From Limisphaerales bacterium (GTDB taxonomy: Bacteria > Verrucomicrobiota > Verrucomicrobiia > Limisphaerales > UBA11358), in NCBI GenBank assembly GCA_003133815.1, contig PKZR01000308.1:1370-11279 (forward strand): a stretch of DNA of 9,910 nucleotides, in the 5' to 3' direction. This document shows positions 1-6,599 of the stretch, in pieces. Below the pieces are notes generated by a model. The model saw only the letters and a list, made by a program, of their open reading frames with translations. It searched no databases and was not told the origin of the DNA. How positions within the stretch are numbered: position 1 is the first letter of the stretch; each line of letters begins with the position of its first letter. Both the position numbers and the translations under genes were made by a program.

Positions 1-600
1 AACGGCCAGAAAACCGTGAAGCGCGGCGACGTGGTCATCGGCATCGAATCGAGCGGCCTGCACACGAACGGCTATTCGCTCGGCCGGAAAATATTCTTCG
101 AGCAGCTCGGCTACAAACCGTCGAGCAAAGTTCCCGGTTTGAAGAAATCCGTCGGCGAAGAATTGTTGAAAGAACACATCAGCTACGGCCCGCTGGTGCA
201 AAAGCTGTTGAAGAAATTCAATCCCGCGCCTGTAGCCGCATCTCGTAAGAGTGCGGATTCGTCCGCGTTTTCACAAACGCGGCTACAACCGGTGAAAGCC
301 TTTGCGCACATCACCGGCGGTGGTTTTGTGGACAACATCCCGCGCGTGCTGCCAAAAGCGCTCGACGTCGTCATCAAAAAAGGTTCGTGGGATATGCTGC
401 CCATCTTCCAGATAATCGAGCAGAAGAGCGGCGTGCCGGACGAGGAATTGTATCAGGTCTTCAACATGGGCATCGGCATGGTGAGCATCGTCGCAGCGGA
501 CAAGGCGGATGCCGTGCTGAAATTCATCAATGCGCAGAAGCACAAGGCATGGATCATCGGCGAAGTTGTCAAAGGCAAGGGCGAGGCGCGGGTGGAATAA
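1..600 (+). CDS. purM: Phosphoribosylformylglycinamidine cyclo-ligase (AIR synthetase), C-terminal part; runs off the left edge
   Basis: This enzyme makes 5-aminoimidazole ribonucleotide from formylglycinamidine ribonucleotide and ATP, step 5 of cytoplasmic de novo purine synthesis. The frame is open from base 1, so the GTG at 16 is an internal valine codon and not a start. 199 residues are visible; from the usual family length of about 345, roughly 165 N-terminal residues lie upstream. Family motifs are clear: GIESSGLHTNGYSL (visible residues 14-27), HITGGGFVDNIPRVLP near 103-118, and FNMGIGM near 155-161. Against E. coli and B. subtilis PurM from memory, about 20-22 extra residues (from about 76 to 97) lie between the LLKKFN helix and the VKAFAHITGGG strand. 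They are encoded by a palindromic element described separately. The frame is intact and the core motifs look normal, so the protein is probably functional. GH35 follows 42 bp downstream, and purD lies beyond the two hydrolase genes. Confidence 0.95.
   Translation, partial: NGQKTVKRGDVVIGIESSGLHTNGYSLGRKIFFEQLGYKPSSKVPGLKKSVGEELLKEHISYGPLVQKLLKKFNPAPVAASRKSADSSAFSQTRLQPVKAFAHITGGGFVDNIPRVLPKALDVVIKKGSWDMLPIFQIIEQKSGVPDEELYQVFNMGIGMVSIVAADKADAVLKFINAQKHKAWIIGEVVKGKGEARVE
231..287 (+). repeat. In-frame palindromic element inside purM (RPE-like, 57 bp)
   Basis: The arms TGTAGCCGC (231-239) and GCGGCTACA (279-287) are perfect 9 bp inverted repeats. Inside are two more perfect hairpins: GCGGA-TTCG-TCCGC (253-266) with a four-base loop, and GCGTTT-TCAC-AAACGC (265-280). 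A weak CTC-GTAA-GAG lies at 242-251. The length is 57 bp, exactly 19 codons, so purM stays in frame and no stop codon is introduced. The encoded residues (VAASRKSADSSAFSQTRL) have no counterpart in E. coli or B. subtilis PurM as I recall them. This is the behaviour of Rickettsia palindromic elements, which insert in frame into loops of essential proteins. That this element is dispersed in the genome is inferred; the window holds only one copy. Confidence 0.8.
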
Positions 601-626
601 TTTTTAATTCCAAATACATGCAATCC

Positions 627-639
627 GCGTAATCTGCGG
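627..639 (+). repeat. Junction repeat, copy 1 (GCGTAATCTGCGG) upstream of the GH35 start
   Basis: The 13-mer GCGTAATCTGCGG ends 3 bases before the GH35 ATG. The same 13-mer occurs 8 bases before the purD ATG. Here it is preceded by CC, so CCGC and GCGG can pair around GTAATCT as a short hairpin next to the start codon. An AT-rich tract, GAATAATTTTTAATT (595-609), covers the purM stop codon just upstream and also has a near-identical partner before purD. Its role is unknown; it could be a dispersed repeat, a leader hairpin, or coincidence. Confidence 0.5.
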
Positions 640-642
640 GAC

Positions 643-2904
643 ATGAATCCCCGTTGCTTCAAACTGCTGACGGCTGTTGCCTTCGCAAGCCTGACATTTT
701 CCATTTCACTCCGCGCCGAAATAGTTTCAGCCACGATCCAAACGCCGCCGCCCGCCGAGACGGGCTATTTCAAATTCGGCACGGCCACGAATCCCGCCGG
801 ACATAAAATTTCCTTGAACAGCCGCAGTTTGCTTTTCGACGGCCAGCCGGTGTTTCCCGTAATGGGTGAAATGCACTATTCGCGCGTGCCGCAGGCCGAG
901 TGGCGGGACGAACTGCTTAAGATGAAGGCCGGCGGCGTGGATATTGTGGCTACTTACGTTTTCTGGATTCACCACGAGGAAATCGAGGGACAATTCGACT
1001 GGAGCGGCCAGCGTGATTTGAAGAAGTTTTTGCAAACGTGCAATGAAGTCGGCCTGAAAGTCGTCGTGCGCTGCGGTCCATGGTGCCATGGCGAAGTCCG
1101 CAACGGCGGTTTCCCCGACTGGGTGGTGGCGCATAAGGATTGGAAGCTGCGCTCGACGGACACCAATTTTCTCGCGGCGGTGAAAATTCTTTACGGCCAG
1201 ATCGCCGGGCAACTTCAAGGCAAATTGTGGAAGGATGGCGGCCCGGTCATCGGCATCCAGGTGGACAACGAGTTTGGCGGCTCGCCGAATTATCTGCTCG
1301 CGTTGAAAAAAATCGCCATTGAATCCGGCATTGACGTGCCGCTCTACATCAAGACCGGCTGGCCCGCAATGCGCACGCCGGTGCCGCTGGGCGAATTGCT
1401 GCCGCTCTTCGGCGCCTATGCGGATGGTTTCTGGGAGCGCGACACCAAGCCGATGGATGGCGCGAGCTGGGGAAATTTCACCTTCAAATTCACGCGCACA
1501 GATACGGGCGTGGGCAACGACACCTTGGGCAACCGTAATTCCGGCGACACTGCCGGCACGGAAAAATATCCCTACCTCACCTGCGAAGTCGGCGGCGGCA
1601 TGCCGGCCTCGTATCACCGCCGGATGAACTACGATCCGCGCGATGTCGAAGCCGTCGCGCTGACGCAGCTCGGTGGCGGCAGCTCGTTGATGGGCTATTA
1701 CATGTATCACGGCGGCCAGAATCCCGAAGGCAAGCTCTCGACGCTTCAGGAATCGCAGGCCACCGGCTATCCGAACGATCTGCCGGAAAAAACCTACGAC
1801 TTTAACGCACCGATCGGCGAATACGGCCAGATCAACCCGCAATATTACTGGCTGCGCCGGCTGCATTTGTTTTTGCACGACTTCGGCGCACCGCTCGCGC
1901 AAATGCCCGCGACGCTGCCCGATTTACGGCCTGTGGATAAAAATGATTTCACCACGCTACGCTGGGCCGCACGTTCGGATGGCAACAGCGGCTACGTTTT
2001 CGTGAACAATTACCAACGCCTCCAGCCGCTTCCCGCGAAAACGAACGTGCAATTCAAACTGAATCTGCCCGGCGGTGAATTTATTTTCCCGGCCAAGCCG
2101 GTGACAATTCCGGCGGACGGCTTTTTCATCTGGCCGTTCAACCTCGACCTCGGCGGCGTGAAATTGATTTACGCCACCGCACAGCCGTTTTGCAAAATTC
2201 AAGGTGACGGCATCCAAACCTACTTCTTCGCGCAAACGCCCGGCGTCAAAGCAGAATTTATCTTTGATCCGCAAACCGTGGCGTCCTCACGAGCCGATTT
2301 TATAAACGTGAAACCGAGCCGCAAAGCTGCAATCAAACTGAAAACAAAATCCGGTGGAGAAATACAAATTGTGCTGTTGAACGAAGCTGATTCGCTGGCA
2401 TTGCATAAAGACGACGCAGGTCAAGCAGTTTTCGAAAAAGAGCCGAAGACCTCCACAATGACCGTCAAAACAAAACTGCTCCAGCCCGCCGGGCCGATGC
2501 GAAAAATTCCATTCAGCACCGGCAAATCGTCCATCGCCATCGCACCGACCGATTCCGATTTCACGAATGCAGCGGTCTGGAAAATCACACTGCCCGCGAA
2601 GCTGGATTTGAAAATGAATCCAATTTTGCGGATCAATTATGTCGGCGACGTCGCGCGGCTGACGCTCAATGGCAAACTGATCGATGATAATTTTTATGCG
2701 GGACGGACGTTTGACCTCGGCCTGAATCGGTATGCGCCGGAAATCTTGACGGGCGATTTGCGGCTGGAAATCCTGCCGCTTGCAAAAAATGCGCCGATTT
2801 ACCTTGAACCAAAAGCCAGGCCGGATTTTGGCCGAAAGGAAAGTCTGGCGGAAATTCAGTCGGTGCAAATGATCAACCGTTACGATGTTGAACCGGAAGA
2901 TTAA
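643..2904 (+). CDS. Secreted GH35 beta-galactosidase
   Basis: Predicted to remove terminal non-reducing beta-D-galactose from oligosaccharides, acting in the periplasm or outside the cell. It has 753 residues. Residues 1-25 form a signal peptide (basic N-terminus, hydrophobic core, likely cleavage after LRA). The TIM-barrel domain spans about 55-400: GEMHYSR at 75-81, GPWCHGEVRNGGFPDW at 145-160, the GH35 signature GGPVIGIQVDNEF ending at F211 with E210 as the predicted acid/base, and YLTCEVGGG at 311-319 with E315 the best nucleophile candidate. GYYMYHGGQNP (351-361) is typical of this bacterial branch. The C-terminal half looks beta-rich, and residues around 600-740 (LTLNGKLIDDNF onward) resemble a jelly-roll domain. 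The signature reads VDNEF where VENEY is commoner. The ATG at 643 is chosen because the signal peptide follows it directly; there is no Shine-Dalgarno. The fucosidase starts 21 bp downstream, indicating an operon. The exact substrate cannot be read from sequence. Confidence 0.93.
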   Translation: MNPRCFKLLTAVAFASLTFSISLRAEIVSATIQTPPPAETGYFKFGTATNPAGHKISLNSRSLLFDGQPVFPVMGEMHYSRVPQAEWRDELLKMKAGGVDIVATYVFWIHHEEIEGQFDWSGQRDLKKFLQTCNEVGLKVVVRCGPWCHGEVRNGGFPDWVVAHKDWKLRSTDTNFLAAVKILYGQIAGQLQGKLWKDGGPVIGIQVDNEFGGSPNYLLALKKIAIESGIDVPLYIKTGWPAMRTPVPLGELLPLFGAYADGFWERDTKPMDGASWGNFTFKFTRTDTGVGNDTLGNRNSGDTAGTEKYPYLTCEVGGGMPASYHRRMNYDPRDVEAVALTQLGGGSSLMGYYMYHGGQNPEGKLSTLQESQATGYPNDLPEKTYDFNAPIGEYGQINPQYYWLRRLHLFLHDFGAPLAQMPATLPDLRPVDKNDFTTLRWAARSDGNSGYVFVNNYQRLQPLPAKTNVQFKLNLPGGEFIFPAKPVTIPADGFFIWPFNLDLGGVKLIYATAQPFCKIQGDGIQTYFFAQTPGVKAEFIFDPQTVASSRADFINVKPSRKAAIKLKTKSGGEIQIVLLNEADSLALHKDDAGQAVFEKEPKTSTMTVKTKLLQPAGPMRKIPFSTGKSSIAIAPTDSDFTNAAVWKITLPAKLDLKMNPILRINYVGDVARLTLNGKLIDDNFYAGRTFDLGLNRYAPEILTGDLRLEILPLAKNAPIYLEPKARPDFGRKESLAEIQSVQMINRYDVEPED

Positions 2905-2925
2905 ATCTGTTCCCATCGTTTTCGC

Positions 2926-5142
2926 ATGAAAAAAACAATCATAATAACGGCTCTTTGCGCACTGGCGGCTGCCATGAACTTGTGCGCCGGTGATTTGACG
3001 ATGTGGTATCAGCAGCCCGCCGCCGACAACAAGGCGATGAATGAAGCCCTGCCCATTGGGAACGCGAGGATGGGCGGCTTGATTTTTGGCAAGCCGGAGC
3101 GGGAGCGAATCTGTTTGAACGAGGACAGCCTGTGGACGGGCGGTGAGAATCCCGATGGAAACTACGACACGATGGGCGCGTATCAAGTGCTCGGAAACGC
3201 GTTCGTCAATCTGCTGGGGCAGACCAATGTGTCCGGCTATCGGCGCGAACTAAATCTGGGCGACGCGCTCGCAAAGGTGAGCTATACGGCAAATGGCGTA
3301 AAGTTCCGGCGTGAATTTTTCTGCAGTCATCCGGCAGGCGTGCTGGCAGCGCAATTTTCGGCTGACAAAAAGGCGGCATACAGCGGCAGCATCGAATTGG
3401 CGGATGGCCACGTTGGAAAAGTCGTTGTCGCAGGTAACCGGTTCACAGTAACAGGCACGCTGGACAACGGCATGAAGTTCGAGTGGCAAGTGCTCGCGCT
3501 GAACCAGGGCGGCACGGTGACAACGGTCACGGACACAAATTCGACACGGCTTGAATTCAAGAATTGCGACAACCTCACATTGCTGGTCGCGGCGGGGACG
3601 GATTACGTTTTTGATTACGCCAAACAATATCACGGGGATGACCCGCACGCGCGCGTATCGGCGCAGATTGAAGCGGCGGCAAAAAACGGATTCTTCAAAT
3701 TAAAAACCGCACACATTCAGGATTACCAGTCCTTGTTCAACCGTGTCAGCGCCGACTTTGGCCAGTCCAGCGACGCGCAAACCTCGTTGCCGACCAACCA
3801 GCGCAAGATTGAGGCGTTCAAGACTGTTGATCCCGGACTGGAAGCACTGCTCTTTCAATACGGTCGCTACTTGCTGATTTCCTGCTCGCGTCCCGGCGGG
3901 CTGCCGGCGAATTTACAAGGTCTGTGGAACGACAACAATTCGCCCCCATGGCATTCCGACTACCACGCGAACATCAACATCCAGATGAATTACTGGCCGG
4001 CCGAGGTTGCGAACCTGGGCGAATGCCACACACCGTTTTTTGACTTGATCGCAAGCCAGCTTCCCGCCTGGCGCAAGGCGACGGCGGCGGCGAAAGACTT
4101 TGAGACGGCCGATGGAAATTTCACCCAACGAGGTTTCGCAATCCGCACCTCGCACAACATCACCGGCGGCATGGGCTGGAAATGGGACAAGACGGCGAAT
4201 GCGTGGTATTGCCAGCATTTGTGGGAACATTACGCTTTCGGGCTGGACAAAAATTATCTGCGCATAATGGCATATCCGATCATGAAGGAGACCTGCGAAT
4301 TTTGGGAAGATCATTTGAAGGAGCTGCCGGATGGAAAGCTGGTCGTGCCGGATGCATGGTCGCCGGAACACGGTCCGACCGAGGATGGAGTGAGCTACAG
4401 CCAGGAAATCGTCTGGGACTTGTTCAACAATTATGTGCAGGCCGCGGATGCGCTGGGCGTGGACAAGGATTATCGCGACCAAATCGCCGCTCTGCGCGAC
4501 CGCCTAGTGACGCCGCAAATCGGCCACTGGGGACAGCTTCAGGAATGGATGACCGACCGCGACGATCCGAACGATCATCACCGCCACACCTCGCACCTCT
4601 TCGCAGTTTATCCCGGCACGCAGATCAGCGTCAGCAGGACGCCTGAACTGGCAAAGGCGGCGAAGATTTCATTGGATGCGCGCGGCATCGCTCCAGACAG
4701 TGACGTGCGTGAATGGTCCTTCGCCTGGCGCACGGCGCTTTATGCCCGTCTGCACGACGGCGAGGATGCGTACAAAATGTTGCAGCAGCTTTTCTCCGCG
4801 CGGAACACCTGCCCGAATCTGTTTGGGCTGCATCCGCCGATGCAGATTGACGGGAACTTTGGCATCACCGCCGGCATCGCGGAAATGCTCTTGCAAAGTC
4901 AGGCCGGCGAAATCGAGCTGCTGCCCGCGTTGCCGGCGGAATGGCCGACGGGAAAAATTTCCGGCCTGCGTGCACGCGGTGGTTTTGAAGTCGGCATCGA
5001 ATGGAATGACGGAAAGCTCGTTTCGGCCACCGTCAAAAACGTCAGCGGCGATGGCGAAGCCAAAGTGCGTTATGGCGAAAAAGTTGTGACTGTGGACGTG
5101 AAGCCGGGCCAAACGAAGCTGCTGAATGCGCAACTTGAATAA
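2926..5142 (+). CDS. Secreted GH95 alpha-L-fucosidase (alpha-1,2-fucosidase type)
   Basis: An inverting hydrolase predicted to release terminal L-fucose, typically Fuc-alpha-1,2-Gal, outside the cytoplasm. It has 738 residues, normal for GH95. Residues 1 to about 22 form a signal peptide (MKKTIIITALCALAAA core); the cysteine at 20 lacks a proper lipobox. The N-terminal beta domain begins with ALPIGNARMGG (41-51) and LNEDSLWTGG. The (alpha/alpha)6 barrel carries HANINIQMNYW (347-357), in which N349 and N351 match the catalytic asparagine pair of the family; SPEHGP (479-484), with E481 as the predicted acid; and QIDGNFGITAG, with D642 matching the conserved aspartate. A beta C-terminal domain covers about 660-738. 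All expected catalytic positions are present. It follows GH35 by 21 bp and probably shares its transcript. Some GH95 enzymes prefer L-galactose, which the sequence alone does not exclude. There is no Shine-Dalgarno before the ATG. Confidence 0.95.
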   Translation: MKKTIIITALCALAAAMNLCAGDLTMWYQQPAADNKAMNEALPIGNARMGGLIFGKPERERICLNEDSLWTGGENPDGNYDTMGAYQVLGNAFVNLLGQTNVSGYRRELNLGDALAKVSYTANGVKFRREFFCSHPAGVLAAQFSADKKAAYSGSIELADGHVGKVVVAGNRFTVTGTLDNGMKFEWQVLALNQGGTVTTVTDTNSTRLEFKNCDNLTLLVAAGTDYVFDYAKQYHGDDPHARVSAQIEAAAKNGFFKLKTAHIQDYQSLFNRVSADFGQSSDAQTSLPTNQRKIEAFKTVDPGLEALLFQYGRYLLISCSRPGGLPANLQGLWNDNNSPPWHSDYHANINIQMNYWPAEVANLGECHTPFFDLIASQLPAWRKATAAAKDFETADGNFTQRGFAIRTSHNITGGMGWKWDKTANAWYCQHLWEHYAFGLDKNYLRIMAYPIMKETCEFWEDHLKELPDGKLVVPDAWSPEHGPTEDGVSYSQEIVWDLFNNYVQAADALGVDKDYRDQIAALRDRLVTPQIGHWGQLQEWMTDRDDPNDHHRHTSHLFAVYPGTQISVSRTPELAKAAKISLDARGIAPDSDVREWSFAWRTALYARLHDGEDAYKMLQQLFSARNTCPNLFGLHPPMQIDGNFGITAGIAEMLLQSQAGEIELLPALPAEWPTGKISGLRARGGFEVGIEWNDGKLVSATVKNVSGDGEAKVRYGEKVVTVDVKPGQTKLLNAQLE

Positions 5143-5196
5143 TTTTAATTTTCATTCCGACAAACCCGTCTTCGCATTGCTTCGACGCGGCAAGCT

Positions 5197-5209
5197 GCGT
5201 AATCTGCGG
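5197..5209 (+). repeat. Junction repeat, copy 2 (GCGTAATCTGCGG) upstream of purD
   Basis: Exact second copy of the 13-mer found before GH35, here ending 8 bases before the purD ATG. The GH95 stop codon lies in GAATAATTTTAATT (5137-5150), one T shorter than the tract covering the purM stop. The spacing between tract and 13-mer is 46 bases here and 17 in copy 1, so the whole junction is not a simple duplication. In copy 2 the left arm of the mini-hairpin is CTGC instead of CCGC, which weakens the pairing. Confidence 0.5.
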
Positions 5210-5217
5210 TCGCGCTC

Positions 5218-6507
5218 ATGAAAATTCTCGTCATCGGTTCGGGCGGACGCGAACACGCCCTTGTCTGGAAGCTCGCGCAGTCGCCCAACGCCACACAGAT
5301 GTGGTGCGTGCCCGGCAATGCGGGCATCGCGCAGGAGCGCGTTGCCAAAAATGGCGCGCGCGTCGAATGCGTCAACCTCGGCGCGGAAGATCTGCCCAAG
5401 CTGCTCGCCTTCGCGCAGGAGAAGAAAATTGATCTCACCGTCGTCGGGCCGGACAATCCGCTGGCGCTCGGCATCGTGGATTTGTTTCAGGCGAACGGTT
5501 TGAAAATCTGGGGTGTGAACCAGAAGGCCGCGCAGTTCGAGTCCTCGAAAGTTTTCTCCCAAAAGTTCATGGAGAAATACGGCATCCCGACGGCGGCAGC
5601 TGGAACACTCTCCGACGTGGCGGCGGCGAAGAAATTCTGCGAGTCGCTCGGCGGCAAATGCGTTGTGAAAGCCGATGGCCTCGCGCTTGGCAAAGGCGTT
5701 TTGATCTGCACCAACCAGGCGGAAGCCGAAAAGGCTGTGGACGAAATCATGGTCGGCAAGGCGTTCGGCGTGGCCGGGGCGCGTGTGGTCATCCAGGAAT
5801 TTCTCGAAGGCATCGAGGTTTCCCTTCATGCGCTCTGTGACGGCAAGACCGCGAAGATTTTCCCGACGTCGCAGGATCACAAGCGCGCGCTCGACGGCGA
5901 CCTTGGCCTCAACACCGGCGGCATGGGCACGTATTCGCCGACGCCATTTCTGAATGACGCGCAGCTCACCGAGACCGCACGTAAAGTTCTCGAACCATTC
6001 ATGCGCGGCTGCGTGGCGGAAGGGATTGATTATCGCGGCCTGCTGTACCCCGGAGTAATGCTGACGAAAGCCGGTCCGAAGATTCTGGAGTTCAACGCCC
6101 GCTTCGGCGATCCGGAAACGCAAGTTTATCTCACGCGTTTGGAAAACGATCTGTTCGAACTGCTCGACGCCAGCGTCAGCGGCACTCTGGACAAAATCGA
6201 TATGAAATGGAAACCGGAAGCCAGCGTATGCGTGGTGATGGCCAGCGGCGGCTATCCGGGAAATTACGCAAAAGGGAAAATCATTTCCGGCCTCGATGCC
6301 GCGAACGCGCTGCCTCACACCAAAGTTTTCCACGCCGGCACCGCATTGAAAGACGGACAGATTGTGACAAACGGCGGGCGCGTGCTCGGCGTGACGGCGT
6401 TGGGCAAGGATTTGAAAACTGCGCAAGCCGCCGCCTACGCCGCCGTGGAGAAAATCCATTTCGACGGCGCGCACTTCCGCAGCGACATCGCGGCGAAAGC
6501 GTTTTGA
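5218..6507 (+). CDS. purD: Phosphoribosylamine--glycine ligase (GAR synthetase)
   Basis: Joins 5-phosphoribosylamine and glycine, using ATP, to give glycinamide ribonucleotide: step 2 of de novo purine synthesis, cytoplasmic. It has 429 residues, the full family length, and begins with the classic MKILVIGSGGREHAL. Further landmarks are VVGPDNPLALGI; the ATP-grasp segment KADGLALGKGV (151-161); SQDHKRALDGDLGLNTGGMG (about 218-237); and the metal and substrate region EFNARFGDPETQ (291-302), the PurD signature. The C-terminal domain (MASGGYPGNYAKGK onward) is complete and no key residue is missing. The ATG at 5218 fits the conserved N-terminus exactly; upstream there is no Shine-Dalgarno, only the GCGTAATCTGCGG repeat. 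It lies 75 bp after the fucosidase on the same strand, so it could be read through from the hydrolases or have its own promoter in the AT-rich stretch 5140-5155. It converges with the sigma factor gene. Confidence 0.98.
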   Translation: MKILVIGSGGREHALVWKLAQSPNATQMWCVPGNAGIAQERVAKNGARVECVNLGAEDLPKLLAFAQEKKIDLTVVGPDNPLALGIVDLFQANGLKIWGVNQKAAQFESSKVFSQKFMEKYGIPTAAAGTLSDVAAAKKFCESLGGKCVVKADGLALGKGVLICTNQAEAEKAVDEIMVGKAFGVAGARVVIQEFLEGIEVSLHALCDGKTAKIFPTSQDHKRALDGDLGLNTGGMGTYSPTPFLNDAQLTETARKVLEPFMRGCVAEGIDYRGLLYPGVMLTKAGPKILEFNARFGDPETQVYLTRLENDLFELLDASVSGTLDKIDMKWKPEASVCVVMASGGYPGNYAKGKIISGLDAANALPHTKVFHAGTALKDGQIVTNGGRVLGVTALGKDLKTAQAAAYAAVEKIHFDGAHFRSDIAAKAF

Positions 6508-6516
6508 ACACCAGAC

Positions 6517-6558
6517 CAACTCTTGGCCTTCCTGCAAGCGCTCTGAACGGAAGAGTTG
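6517..6558. repeat. Inverted repeat between convergent purD and sigma factor genes; possible terminator
   Basis: CAACTCTT (6517-6524) and AAGAGTTG (6551-6558) are perfect 8 bp inverted arms separated by 26 bases. A shifted pairing, CTTCC (6528-6532) with GGAAG (6549-6553), competes with it. It lies 9 bp after the purD stop and about 40 bp from the sigma factor stop, where a bidirectional terminator would be expected. Neither side carries a proper T-tract, so a classical intrinsic terminator is not supported. The remainder of the 92 bp gap shows nothing I recognise. It may instead be a remnant of a palindromic repeat. Confidence 0.5.
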
Positions 6559-6599
6559 CTGGCACGAGTAACTAGGATTGGCCATTCACAGTCTTTTGG

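Noticed and set aside
16..18. GTG as start of a shorter purM
   Set aside because: The reading frame continues upstream through base 1, and PurM needs its N-terminal ATP-binding half, so this is an internal codon.
727..1902. 391-codon open frame on the - strand opposite GH35
   Set aside because: Arg-, His- and Ala-rich translation without domain-like pattern, fully covered by the GH35 catalytic domain on the + strand.
1987..1995. GCGGCTAC within GH35, like one arm of the purM palindrome
   Set aside because: No matching inverted arm or hairpins nearby; it encodes part of an ordinary stretch of the protein (SGYVF), so it is a chance match.
2287..3186. 299-codon open frame on the - strand across the GH35/GH95 junction
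   Set aside because: It would cover the ends of two confident genes and their short operon spacer, and the translation shows no recognisable motif.
5152..6585. 477-codon open frame on the - strand opposite purD
   Set aside because: Its length comes from the GC-rich third codon positions of purD. The translation resembles no family I know, while purD on the + strand is unmistakable from end to end.
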